Assembly: GCA_019114205.1 (NCBI GenBank)
Contig: DXFY01000067.1
Span: forward strand, 40,839-104,838
Length of the DNA: 64,000 bases
Reading direction: 5' to 3'
Source: Candidatus Tidjanibacter gallistercoris
GTDB lineage: Bacteria; Bacteroidota; Bacteroidia; Bacteroidales; Rikenellaceae
Shown here: positions 8,662-16,636 of the stretch, one piece after another
Layout of the letters: every line of letters starts with the position of its first letter
Numbering within the stretch: position 1 is the stretch's first letter
The notes under the pieces: generated by a model
Told to the model about the DNA's origin: nothing
Seen by the model: only the letters and a program-made list of their open reading frames with translations
Database searches by the model: none
Program-made: the position numbers and the translations under genes

Positions 8662-8901
8662 ATGGAAATCATCAAAGACGATAGGGAGCCCAAACGGCTC
8701 TACCGCAGCCGCCGGCGCATCATCGGCGGCGTATGCCAGGGACTGGCCGACTATTTCAACGTGGACGTCGTTCTCGTACGTATCATCGCACTGTTCGCCC
8801 TGTTCTGCCTCTCGGCAGGATTCTGGGTATACCTCGTACTGTGGATAGCCGTTCCGCTCGAACCGGTTTCCGGGAGCGGAGACAATTACCGAAGGAAATG
8901 A
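8662..8901 (+). CDS. Minimal PspC-domain protein
   Basis: A 79-residue protein that is little more than a PspC domain: a short acidic/basic head (MEIIKDDREPKRLYRSRRR), the motif IIGGVCQGLADYFNVD, and a membrane segment ending LWIAVPLEP. The start at 8662 is the ATG nearest the conserved domain; longer readings extend into Arg-rich noise. It follows the first PspC gene by 193 nt, and its stop lies just before the PadR start. Confidence 0.85.
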   Translation: MEIIKDDREPKRLYRSRRRIIGGVCQGLADYFNVDVVLVRIIALFALFCLSAGFWVYLVLWIAVPLEPVSGSGDNYRRK

Positions 8902-8903
8902 CC

Positions 8904-9239
8904 ATGGAACCCATCAATGTAGACAACGTAAAGGCGCAGATGCGCAAGGGCATCCTGGAGTACTGCATCCTCCTGATACTTTCGCGCGGCGACTCCTACG
9001 CCCCGAAAATCATCGCAGAGCTGAAAAACGCACGGATGATTGTCGTGGAAGGTACGCTCTACCCCATCCTGACGCGCCAGAAGAACCAAGGGCTCCTCTC
9101 CTACCGCTGGGAGGAATCCCCGCAGGGTCCGCCCCGCAAATACTATTCGATAACGGACAAGGGCCGCGAGGCGCTCGCACAGCTGGATGCCTCGTGGGAC
9201 GAACTCATCGGACAAATCGAACTGATACGCGGCCGGTAA
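8904..9239 (+). CDS. PadR-family transcriptional regulator
   Basis: The 111-residue product has a PadR winged-helix domain: MRKGILEYCILLILSRGDSYAPKI (helices 1-2), then IVVEGTLYPILTRQKNQGLL (recognition helix region) and SPQGPPRKYYSITDKGREAL (wing). The family usually represses membrane or efflux genes and derepresses on ligand or stress. Start 8904 is chosen because GAAGGAA lies 6 nt upstream. An ATG at 8898 overlaps the previous stop codon and would add two residues. The likely target is its own operon, through the inverted repeat at 7922-7942. Confidence 0.9.
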   Translation: MEPINVDNVKAQMRKGILEYCILLILSRGDSYAPKIIAELKNARMIVVEGTLYPILTRQKNQGLLSYRWEESPQGPPRKYYSITDKGREALAQLDASWDELIGQIELIRGR

Positions 9240-9267
9240 AGGCAGGCCGGAAAAACTTTCCGCAAAG

Positions 9268-10641
9268 ATGAAAGAAGTTGTAAAAGTGAGCATATCGGGC
9301 ATCGCGTTCTCGTTCGACGCGGATGCCTACAAGGTAATGAAGGATTACCTCGACAAACTGGAGGCCGGGTACGCCAAAAAGCCCGACGGCCGCGAAATCA
9401 TCGCCGACATCGAGGCACGTATCGCGGAACTCATTCTGAACGAACAGGAAAGCGACAGCGTGGTGGGCCGCGGGCTCGCCGAATCGGTCATCGCGCAGCT
9501 CGGTTTTCCGGACGACCTGGAGACGGACGAGGAGCCGGCGGCCGAAAAGCTGCCCAAAAGACTCTACCGAAACCCCGACGGGGCGGTACTCGGCGGGGTA
9601 TGCTCCGGACTCGGCGCATACTTCAACATAGACCCCGTATGGATAAGGCTCGCATTTTTCCTGCCGGTACTGCTCGCCATCCTGCCGATATACGACACAT
9701 CGGGATTCTTCGGCTCGCTGTTCGGGATGTTCGTCATCCTGTACGTCATCCTGTGGATTGCCATTCCCATGGCTCGTACGCCGCGGCAGAAACTCGAAAT
9801 GCGCGGCGAAAAGGTGACCGCATCGTCCATTCATCAAACCTTCGCGGACGATGCTTCGGCCATGCCTCCTTCTCCCAAACGCCAACGCTCGGCTTCCGTA
9901 TGGGCCGATATCGTTTACGGTATCGGGCGCATCCTGCTGTTCCTGCTGAAAGCCGTGGTATTCCTGATTGTCCTGGTGGCAGGCATCGCGGCGATTTCCT
10001 GTCTGGTGGCCATCCTGGCCGTACTGTTCGGTACGGAAATCATCGGCGGACAGGTGTTTGCCGATTCTTTCTCCGGACTGGAAGGCATCACGCCCGGTCT
10101 TTACGCCGTACTCGCAATCCTCGCCGTGCTGATTCCGCTGATTGTCCTCGGCTACTTCCTGCTGAAAGTGCTTTTCAGCTCGAAAATCAACCGTACATTC
10201 ATGATTATCGCATCGGTCGTCTGGATTATGCTCGTGGTCTATCTTTCCGTAGTCACCCTTCACAACGCGGACAATCTTCGCGAAGGCTCCCGGAGGTTCG
10301 AATACGAAATCGAACATTACGACGACACGTACGGCCGCCGCTGGTTGCAGCTGTTCCGGAGCGATTGGGATGACTGGACAGACGACTGGGATGACTGGGA
10401 CGACTGGAAGGAAGAAGAGCGCGGGCACCGGGACGGTTACGACATCGATGACCTGTACCGCGAATACCGCGAAGACGACTGGGACGACGACAACGTACAC
10501 GTGGAAATAACCGAACACGGCGGCAAGGTCACCATCCGCAAAATCGTGGTCAGCCCCGACAACCCGGCCGACACGCTCAGCGACGAACGAATCGTCACGG
10601 GCAGGCACCGCGGCAGACATTGCTGCCGGAGCAACGATTGA
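9268..10641 (+). CDS. Large PspC-domain membrane protein with Asp/Trp-rich tail
   Basis: A 457-residue protein. Residues 1-75 (VKVSISGIAFSFDADAYKVM...) match the N-terminal domain of the first PspC protein in the operon. Residues about 95-168 are PspC (AVLGGVCSGLGAYFNIDPVWIR). Several further membrane helices follow between about 210 and 335. A strongly acidic tail begins near 365 and repeats DDWxDDWDDWDDW, ending in a short basic His/Cys segment. The architecture is known in Bacteroidota as a sensor or modulator of envelope stress, but no function is established. Membrane topology should place the acidic tail on one face as a charged patch. Confidence 0.85.
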   Translation: MKEVVKVSISGIAFSFDADAYKVMKDYLDKLEAGYAKKPDGREIIADIEARIAELILNEQESDSVVGRGLAESVIAQLGFPDDLETDEEPAAEKLPKRLYRNPDGAVLGGVCSGLGAYFNIDPVWIRLAFFLPVLLAILPIYDTSGFFGSLFGMFVILYVILWIAIPMARTPRQKLEMRGEKVTASSIHQTFADDASAMPPSPKRQRSASVWADIVYGIGRILLFLLKAVVFLIVLVAGIAAISCLVAILAVLFGTEIIGGQVFADSFSGLEGITPGLYAVLAILAVLIPLIVLGYFLLKVLFSSKINRTFMIIASVVWIMLVVYLSVVTLHNADNLREGSRRFEYEIEHYDDTYGRRWLQLFRSDWDDWTDDWDDWDDWKEEERGHRDGYDIDDLYREYREDDWDDDNVHVEITEHGGKVTIRKIVVSPDNPADTLSDERIVTGRHRGRHCCRSND

Positions 10642-10667
10642 ACGATAACCGATAACACTGCGATAAC

Positions 10668-11039
10668 ATGGAAGTAATCAATGACAGCAGACTGCCGGAG
10701 CGTCCCCGCAAAACGGACGAGGCAAGCACGGCAGGCAACATTTACCTCGGAATCATCCTTCTGGCCGTCGGCCTCGTATGGCTCTTCTACAACACCGGCT
10801 GGATTGGCTACGGACTCTTCAGCGCGCTCTTCTCGTGGCAGATGTTTCTCGTGGCGACAGGGGGTTACCTGCTGGCCGTCCGGCGCTGGACCGCGGGACT
10901 GATTGTCGGCGGACTCGGAATCTGTTTCGTCCTGCTGAACGTGCTGGACATCGACCTATCGTTCAAAAAGGTCGTGCTGCCCATCCTGGTCATGGCGGCA
11001 GGCGTCGCGCTGATTGCGTCGCGGCTGGGTAGAAAATGA
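10668..11039 (+). CDS. LiaF/LiaI-like (DUF5668-type) four-helix membrane protein
   Basis: The 123-residue product has a polar N-terminus and then four closely spaced hydrophobic helices (IYLGIILLAVGLVWLFYNTG, a second ending in WQMFLVATGGYLLAV, a third at GLIVGGLGICFVLLNVL, a fourth at VVLPILVMAAGVALI). This matches the transmembrane module of LiaI/LiaF-type proteins, which accompany PspC proteins in envelope-stress operons. It is the last gene of the PspC/PadR operon and is followed by a hairpin. Confidence 0.75.
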   Translation: MEVINDSRLPERPRKTDEASTAGNIYLGIILLAVGLVWLFYNTGWIGYGLFSALFSWQMFLVATGGYLLAVRRWTAGLIVGGLGICFVLLNVLDIDLSFKKVVLPILVMAAGVALIASRLGRK

Positions 11040-11050
11040 CGGAACGCCCC

Positions 11051-11072
11051 TCCCGCTGCGTATGCAGCGGGA
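11051..11072. terminator. Hairpin between convergent genes
   Basis: TCCCGCTGC (11051-11059) pairs perfectly with GCAGCGGGA (11064-11072) around GTAT. It lies between the end of the PspC operon and the end of the convergent DUF2148 gene. There is no U-run on either side. Confidence 0.55.
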
Positions 11073-11128
11073 AAAGGGACGGAATCTTCCGCACGGAACG
11101 GAAACGGTACGGTGTTGCCGGGAACGCA

Positions 11129-11677
11129 TCATTTGGCGGAGCATTTGCCCGCCCGGTCGAAAAAGATGTTTTTCCCGCTCACGGAGAGCGGCACGGCATA
11201 AACAATCGGGCAGTCGTCGAGGAATCCCAGCTCCCTGGCAGCGACACCGGCGGAATACAGAATGCGGTTGTCGACACGGCATTCCGCCGCGACGGAAACG
11301 GCCGAACCGACGGCGATGCCGAGGTCCGTAACATCGAACACGCAGGGAACGGACGGTGCCCCGTCGCGCTTCTCGCGGCAGGTGGGATAGCCGCACAGGG
11401 CACAGTTCAGCCCGCGCACCGCATGACGGGTACCGATTAAGACGACAGCCTGCGCATGTTCGACATTGTCCGCATCGCGCAGGAAAAATGCCTTGCCGTC
11501 GCGCTCGCCCACCTCCCGCATCTTGCGGGCGAGGCGTGCGATACGCGAAAGTCCCAGTGCGGCGATTTCGAGGTTGTCCACCCCGCACCCTTTGGGGGCG
11601 GTACGTGCGGCGGTCATCATCGCACGGGCCACCGACATGACGTATTCTTCTCTCGATTCGTTTTCTCTCAATATCAT
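11129..11677 (-). CDS. DUF2148 ferredoxin-like domain protein
   Basis: The 182-residue product contains the conserved cysteines of the DUF2148 family: PKGCGVDN near residue 30, CALCGYPTC near 95, and a further Cys in VPCVFD. Together these could hold a [4Fe-4S] cluster. The family is common in strict anaerobes, often near redox enzymes, but has no assigned reaction. The protein is soluble with no signal peptide. A TAAATTTG promoter element lies about 150 nt upstream. Confidence 0.85.
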   Translation of the reverse strand: MILRENESREEYVMSVARAMMTAARTAPKGCGVDNLEIAALGLSRIARLARKMREVGERDGKAFFLRDADNVEHAQAVVLIGTRHAVRGLNCALCGYPTCREKRDGAPSVPCVFDVTDLGIAVGSAVSVAAECRVDNRILYSAGVAARELGFLDDCPIVYAVPLSVSGKNIFFDRAGKCSAK

Positions 11678-11825
11678 ACGCTGAAAATTTATGACGACTA
11701 CATACTTTCCTGCTCGTCCCGTACCTGCGACTGCTTCCGGTCGCCTCGCCGTCCGAACTGTCCGCAGGGCAGCGGACGAACGAAATACATGAACAGCAAG
11801 AGAGGATAAAATCGTATATAATTAC

Positions 11826-11833
11826 CAAATTTA
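11826..11833 (-). promoter_or_regulatory. -7 promoter element upstream of the DUF2148 gene
   Basis: The plus strand CAAATTTA reads TAAATTTG on the minus strand. The distance to the ATG at 11677 is about 150 nt. Confidence 0.5.
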
Positions 11834-12037
11834 TATCACAGACCTACGCGCCGCCCGACGGCGGCACGATGCAAAGATACCGGTAATGCACCCGAATGCC
11901 CAAACGAACCCTCCATGAAAATCCGCACGGGCGTACATGTTCGTCCGGAGTTCGGAACATAAATTGCAATACGGTATCCGCAGCGGAACGAAACAGAAAA
12001 CCTTATGTTCAACCAATACTTTAAAATCGTTAAAGAC

Positions 12038-12475
12038 ATGAAAAAGTTAGCATTTCTTCTTGCCGGCCTGGTCGTTTTCCAGGCAGCGGCATTTGCATCG
12101 GACGACAAGCCCATCCAGGTGAGCGAACTCCCGCAGACGGCGCAGCAGTTCATCACGACTCATTTTCCCGACCACAAGGTAGCGATGGCCAAAGTGGATT
12201 CGGAACTTTTCGAAAAGAGCTACGAAGTCGTCTTCACCAACGGCGACAAGGTGGAATTCGACCGCTCCGGAGAATGGACGGAGGTACAGTACAGGAACGG
12301 TGCGGTACCCTCCGCAATCGTTCCCGCCGAAATCACGAAATATGTCGCAGCGAATTATCCGGACGCATTTATCAGGAGCATCGAACGCGACCGCCACGAC
12401 TACGAAGTGAAACTTTCCAACCGCTGGGAAATCAAGTTCGACCTCAACTTCAACGTCATCGACCTGGATAATTGA
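12038..12475 (+). CDS. Periplasmic PepSY-like (DUF2874) protein
   Basis: With the start at MKKLAFLLAGLVV the product is 145 residues with a typical signal peptide (cleavage near FASDD). The mature part contains two copies of the PepSY-like unit: LPQTAQQFITTHFPDHKVAMAKVD...YEVVFTNGDKVEFD and IVPAEITKYVAANYPDAFIRSIERD...YEVKLSNRWEIKFD. Such proteins are abundant in Bacteroidota and probably bind or inhibit partners in the periplasm; no reaction is known. Two hairpins follow the gene. Confidence 0.85.
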   Translation: MKKLAFLLAGLVVFQAAAFASDDKPIQVSELPQTAQQFITTHFPDHKVAMAKVDSELFEKSYEVVFTNGDKVEFDRSGEWTEVQYRNGAVPSAIVPAEITKYVAANYPDAFIRSIERDRHDYEVKLSNRWEIKFDLNFNVIDLDN

Positions 12476-12481
12476 CCCGAA

Positions 12482-12499
12482 CGCAGGTTTGAACCTGCG
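12482..12499 (+). terminator. First hairpin after the PepSY-like gene
   Basis: CGCAGGTT (12482-12489) pairs exactly with AACCTGCG (12492-12499) around TG, seven bases after the stop codon. No U-run follows. Confidence 0.5.
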
Positions 12500-12525
12500 C
12501 ATATCGATAACTCCGTTACAAGAGC

Positions 12526-12555
12526 CATCGGTCGGCAGCGTGCTGCCGACCGATG
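12526..12555 (+). terminator. Second, 14-bp perfect hairpin
   Basis: CATCGGTCGGCAGC (12526-12539) pairs perfectly with GCTGCCGACCGATG (12542-12555) around GT. It is a very stable stem, again without a U-run. Together with the previous hairpin it may terminate transcription or protect the 3' end. Confidence 0.55.
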
Positions 12556-12744
12556 ACGTATGAACGACACGGGAACCTCCGTTTTTGCTTCTTCCCGATT
12601 TCCGTCATCACCCGATACGACCGTATATTTTTTCATAGATACACATAAAAAATCGACATATCTCTTTGTCTATTCTTATATTTTGCCTAACTTAGTCCAA
12701 AACAACACCGCATTTATACACAAATATTCTAAACAGCTTTTAAA

Positions 12745-13224
12745 ATGAAAAGGTTTTTGTTACCGGTATTGGCAGCGGTGCTGCTGGTGCCGACAGCCTG
12801 CAACAAGAGCAACAACTGCGACCATATCGAACCGACGGAACCGCTTCCGCGCGGGTTGAGCTACTTTTACATTCAGAATGACTGGGACCAAGACATGCAG
12901 TTTTTAACATGGAACTCATCCCAAGACCCTAATCACCCTACCTTGCCAGCAACATTCCAAGTAAACAGGTATATGCAAATTCTTCTTCCGGCAAAGACAA
13001 GAACCCTTATACGCGTCTTTCAAAGTCCCGAAAATGTCGAACCTTTCAATTGTTTCTATTATGGCGACATTACCGGTAGATGCGTAGTATGGATAGCGCC
13101 ACTCGATAACGCCAATGTACATACCGACGACCTTTGGGCATATGAATATTGGCACTATACGCGTACCGGTCAATGGACGGCAGAGTACGTAATGACCGTC
13201 GACCATGATATCTGGAACGACTAG
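12745..13224 (+). CDS. Small lipoprotein of unknown function
   Basis: A 159-residue product with a lipoprotein signal (MKRFLLPVLAAVLLVPTAC, lipidation Cys at residue 19). The mature part is rich in aromatic residues and has no motif I recognise. Codon use is visibly more AT-rich than in the surrounding genes (the 60 nt from 13021 are 40% G+C by my count), as is the next gene, suggesting both arrived together. It lies 50 nt upstream of the fibronectin-type lipoprotein and is probably co-transcribed with it. The call rests on the lipobox and a clean reading frame. Confidence 0.75.
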   Translation: MKRFLLPVLAAVLLVPTACNKSNNCDHIEPTEPLPRGLSYFYIQNDWDQDMQFLTWNSSQDPNHPTLPATFQVNRYMQILLPAKTRTLIRVFQSPENVEPFNCFYYGDITGRCVVWIAPLDNANVHTDDLWAYEYWHYTRTGQWTAEYVMTVDHDIWND

Positions 13225-13274
13225 GAATAAACCGATAATGCCTACATAAACCTTTAAATTTAAACCTTAAAATT

Positions 13275-15011
13275 ATGAAACCTGTTTCCAAATTCACCGC
13301 AGCATTATTGGCTGCATGCGCTTCGTTTTCCTGTACAGCAGATAAGGAAAACGCAGTAGTTCGACACGAGCCGCTGCCGGCTGTCGAATACAATCAAGAC
13401 CTGCTCGTCGGAGATTTTGCCGAGGCTCTGAGCGGAGCTATCCGTGAAAACGCAGCATTCCGTACTCTGATAAAGGAGAATGTCATGCTGCAGTTCGACG
13501 GTGATTACGACTTGCTGCTTTCTCAGGCAGCGGATTTAGTCGTAGAAGATGCTGTAACGGCGAATGGTACGAGGTCCGGCGGCAGCCCGGTTACGGTAAA
13601 GAACCTTATCGAATCCTATTATCCGGCTACTCGTTCCGCCGCTTCGCCGCTGGATGAACTTCAGAACATGTATCCGTTATTACAGATATCGGTACCCGTG
13701 CATGCGGAAGAATGGGACCCTGAAACCTATGTTCCTACCGTATGTTTTATCCCGTCCGATTATCAAGACCTTGTTACGGAGAGCGTGACAGGTATCGATG
13801 CTGACGGTAATATTATAGCAGTCGATGCCATCAACGAACCGGATGTGCCGGTCATCGTTGTCGGCATGAACGAAAGGACAGCCAGCGGAGGAGGACCGCT
13901 CGGACCTATTGGAGGAGGCACCGGATTGAAGCCCATTCAATATCTTGCCCCGTCTGTCGTGAGCGGCAATTATCAGGCAGGAGCCGTGAGGTTATCATGG
14001 GAAAACCATTCGATGGGCATCAGCCCCGCCGGATACCGTATTTACCGGGCAGGGCCGAACAACAGCACGGATTTCACGTTGCTTGCTACAACCGGCAGCA
14101 CAACCAAAAGTTATGTAGACTGGAATACCGTAGCCAACAAAGAATACGTCTATAAAGTCACTGCATACTATGGTCTCAACACAGCAGATTCGGAATTGTT
14201 GTTCATTACTACGAATTACACCAAACCTAAGAAAGTCGAAGATCTGAATGTCGTTGCTGTCGGGAAAAGACGTATCGAAATCAGTTGGACCAACCCGGTC
14301 GGAGAAATGTATGACACGCATATCGAAAGAACGTCGGGCAGCACCAACGACGATTACGAAACCATAGCCGTCCTCGGCCCGAACGAAGATACCTATTTCG
14401 ACACGGAGGTGAATCCGGGCGAGAAATATACGTATATCGTAAGAAAGGTAGACCATCAGCAGCGGGTATCGGATGCAGTACGTCAATACACCTATGCAAC
14501 GTACCGCAATCCGGACGGTCCTTCCGGTGTTTATCTGAAACAGATTTCATGCGACCTGCACGCCGTCGAGGGGTGGCTTGCGGGCAAACCGGAATTTTAC
14601 GTACAAGTGGTCGGAGTTACCATGTCGTCGGATAATAAGACCATAGAGACTCCCTTGGGTACTATGTGTGATGTACAGTTCGCCTCGCGTAGCGGCAACT
14701 CGCAGACACTCAACCACGCATTGCTTTACAGCTGGTCTTATTTCAATCATCAAACCCTTTATCCTGCCTTGACGTTCAGCCTTGTAGAGTATGACATACC
14801 GAGTGCGACGTTCGATACGACGATTAGCGTCAAAGCCGGTTATAAACATAAGGATTTTATAGAGCTGAGTGCTGCGGCAACACTCACGCTGCATTTCCCG
14901 CACACCGACAAGCATTGCGGGGAAAGCTCCATACTCTATTTCGAGAATCCGGAACAATGGCTGGATTTCCCGAATTACGGGGCACAGATACTGCTCAGCG
15001 AGCAACCGTAA
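13275..15011 (+). CDS. Lipoprotein with two fibronectin type III-like domains
   Basis: The 578-residue product starts with a lipoprotein signal (MKPVSKFTAALLAACASFSC, Cys20). Residues about 40-200 are of unknown fold. A Gly-rich hinge (SGGGPLGPIGGGTG, about 204-217) follows. Two tandem FN3-like units lie at about 224-315 (VRLSWENHSMGISPAGYRIYR) and 320-410 (IEISWTNPVGEMYDTHIER). Residues 420-578 form a separate C-terminal domain. It is probably an outer-membrane surface lipoprotein. Composition is more AT-rich than the neighbours. A strong terminator follows. Confidence 0.8.
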   Translation: MKPVSKFTAALLAACASFSCTADKENAVVRHEPLPAVEYNQDLLVGDFAEALSGAIRENAAFRTLIKENVMLQFDGDYDLLLSQAADLVVEDAVTANGTRSGGSPVTVKNLIESYYPATRSAASPLDELQNMYPLLQISVPVHAEEWDPETYVPTVCFIPSDYQDLVTESVTGIDADGNIIAVDAINEPDVPVIVVGMNERTASGGGPLGPIGGGTGLKPIQYLAPSVVSGNYQAGAVRLSWENHSMGISPAGYRIYRAGPNNSTDFTLLATTGSTTKSYVDWNTVANKEYVYKVTAYYGLNTADSELLFITTNYTKPKKVEDLNVVAVGKRRIEISWTNPVGEMYDTHIERTSGSTNDDYETIAVLGPNEDTYFDTEVNPGEKYTYIVRKVDHQQRVSDAVRQYTYATYRNPDGPSGVYLKQISCDLHAVEGWLAGKPEFYVQVVGVTMSSDNKTIETPLGTMCDVQFASRSGNSQTLNHALLYSWSYFNHQTLYPALTFSLVEYDIPSATFDTTISVKAGYKHKDFIELSAAATLTLHFPHTDKHCGESSILYFENPEQWLDFPNYGAQILLSEQP

Positions 15012-15040
15012 ATTCAGTTCGCATCGGTACGGGATATACG

Positions 15041-15066
15041 AAAGGCCGGCTGTCCGCCGGCCTTTT
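15041..15066 (+). terminator. Intrinsic terminator after the FN3 lipoprotein
   Basis: AAAGGCCGGC (15041-15050) pairs with GCCGGCCTTT around TGTCC and ends in TTTT. It is nearly symmetrical and may also serve the convergent gene that ends at 15190. Confidence 0.8.
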
Positions 15067-15189
15067 GCATTCGGACGAGCCATGCGAGGCAAAGCCTGCG
15101 GACGCAGGGACGAAACGAACGGGGGAAAGCGATATCGCCTTCCCCCGAAGATGCTGTCGGCCGTTCCGACCGGACATGACTTTATGCTG

Positions 15190-16461
15190 TCATTTCGCCT
15201 GTTCTTCGAAATACTTGTCCGCCACGCGGGGCATCTCCTTCTGGTATTCGCCCTTGAGGAGCTTCTCGCGGCATGCTTCGAAACAGTCGAGCGTGTACTG
15301 CACGTCTTCGAGGGTGTGCACTGCGGTCGGGATGATGCGCAGGATGATTTCGCCCTTGGGGATTACCGGATAGGTCACCACCGAGCAGAACAGGTTGAAC
15401 CGTTCGCGCAGGTCGTAAACGAGGTTCGTGGCCTCGTTCACGCCGCCCTTCATGTAAACGGGCGTCACGGGCGAGAGCGTACCGCCTATGTCGAACCCCT
15501 TGTCGCGGAATCCCTGTTGCAGGGCACGGGTGATGGTCCAGAGCCGTTCGCGGTATTCGGGATGCGTTTCGATGAGTTCGAGGCGTTTGAGCGCACCGAT
15601 GACCATCGGCATCGGCAGGCTCTTGGCGAACTGCTGCGAACGCATGTTGTAACGGAAAAAGTCAATCAGGTATTTGTCGCCGCAGACGAAAGCCCCGATT
15701 CCGGCCATCGATTTGGCGAAGGTGTTGAAAAGCACGTCCACCCCGTCCACACAGTTGAAATGGTGCGCCGTGCCGCGTCCGTCGGGCCCCATCGTCCCGA
15801 AACCGTGTGCGTCGTCCACGAGGAAAGTGAAGTCGAAATCCTTCTTCATCGCCACGATTTCGTCCAGCTTGCCCAGGTCGCCCTTCATGCCGAACACACC
15901 CTCGGTAATGACGAGAATGCCGCCGCCGGTCTCCCGGACGAGTTCCGTCGCACGGGCGAGCTCCACACGGAGCCGGTCCATGTCGTTGTGGGGATAGACG
16001 AACCGTTTGCCCATGTGCATGCGCAGTCCGTCGATAATGCAGGCGTGCGCCTCGGAGTCATAGACCACGGCATCGCGGCGCGTCAGCAGACAGTCGATGA
16101 TGGATATCATCCCCTGATAGCCGAAGTTGAGCAGGAAGGCATCCTTCTTGCCCACGAAACGGGCCAGGCGCCGCTCCAGTTCTTCGTGGTATTTGGTCTG
16201 GCCGCTCATCATGCGGGCGCCCATGGGCGCCGCCATGCCGAACTCCACCGCACCGATGGCATCGGCCTTGCGGACTTCCGGATGGTTGGCCAGCCCGAGG
16301 TAATTGTTCAGGCTCCAGTTGAGGACTTCCTTGCCGCGGAATTTCATACGGGGGCCTATGTCGCCCTCAAGTTTGGGAAATGCGAAATAGCCGTGGGCAT
16401 AGTCGATATACTGCCCTATCGGGCCGCCGGAATTATTCCTGATTCTCTCTAAGATATTCAC
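15190..16461 (-). CDS. PLP-dependent alpha-oxoamine synthase family acyltransferase
   Basis: The 423-residue protein is a fold-type I PLP enzyme of the family that joins an amino acid to an acyl thioester with loss of CO2 (glycine C-acetyltransferase, BioF, serine palmitoyltransferase, cysteate acyltransferase). The PLP lysine lies in FNTFAKSMAGIGAF; DDAHGFGTMG holds the cofactor-binding Asp and the His of the family. The N-terminal GYFAFPKLEGDIGPRMKFRG is typical of the Bacteroidota branch. In Alistipes relatives this branch is linked to the first step of sulfonolipid (capnine) or sphingolipid synthesis; which one applies here cannot be told. A TAAATTTG element lies 59 nt upstream. Confidence 0.87.
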   Translation of the reverse strand: MNILERIRNNSGGPIGQYIDYAHGYFAFPKLEGDIGPRMKFRGKEVLNWSLNNYLGLANHPEVRKADAIGAVEFGMAAPMGARMMSGQTKYHEELERRLARFVGKKDAFLLNFGYQGMISIIDCLLTRRDAVVYDSEAHACIIDGLRMHMGKRFVYPHNDMDRLRVELARATELVRETGGGILVITEGVFGMKGDLGKLDEIVAMKKDFDFTFLVDDAHGFGTMGPDGRGTAHHFNCVDGVDVLFNTFAKSMAGIGAFVCGDKYLIDFFRYNMRSQQFAKSLPMPMVIGALKRLELIETHPEYRERLWTITRALQQGFRDKGFDIGGTLSPVTPVYMKGGVNEATNLVYDLRERFNLFCSVVTYPVIPKGEIILRIIPTAVHTLEDVQYTLDCFEACREKLLKGEYQKEMPRVADKYFEEQAK

Positions 16462-16493
16462 GTGAATAGGTTTTTGAAGTTATAATCGCACCG

Positions 16494-16510
16494 TTCGGCC
16501 ATCGGCCGAA
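16494..16510 (-). promoter_or_regulatory. Hairpin in the leader of the alpha-oxoamine synthase gene
   Basis: TTCGGCC (16494-16500) and GGCCGAA (16504-16510) form a perfect 7-bp stem with a 3-nt loop. It lies between the -7 element (16520-16527) and the start codon at 16461, so inside the mRNA leader. Confidence 0.4.
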
Positions 16511-16519
16511 GAAGCCGGA

Positions 16520-16527
16520 CAAATTTA
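16520..16527 (-). promoter_or_regulatory. -7 promoter element of the alpha-oxoamine synthase gene
   Basis: The plus strand CAAATTTA reads TAAATTTG on the minus strand, 59 nt before the ATG. Confidence 0.6.
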
Positions 16528-16589
16528 GCCATTATTACTGAAAGTAAGAGAAAGTGCAATAAACTTTTTCGCATCTCGTTAAAGTTGCG

Positions 16590-16597
16590 TAACTTTG
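16590..16597 (+). promoter_or_regulatory. -7 promoter element of the bamD operon
   Basis: TAACTTTG matches TAnnTTTG. It lies 39 nt upstream of the bamD ATG, with a T-rich -33 region about 20 nt further up. Confidence 0.65.
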
Positions 16598-16636
16598 TGC
16601 GCATTTGTACGTGCGCGCCTGTAAACCATCACAGCT

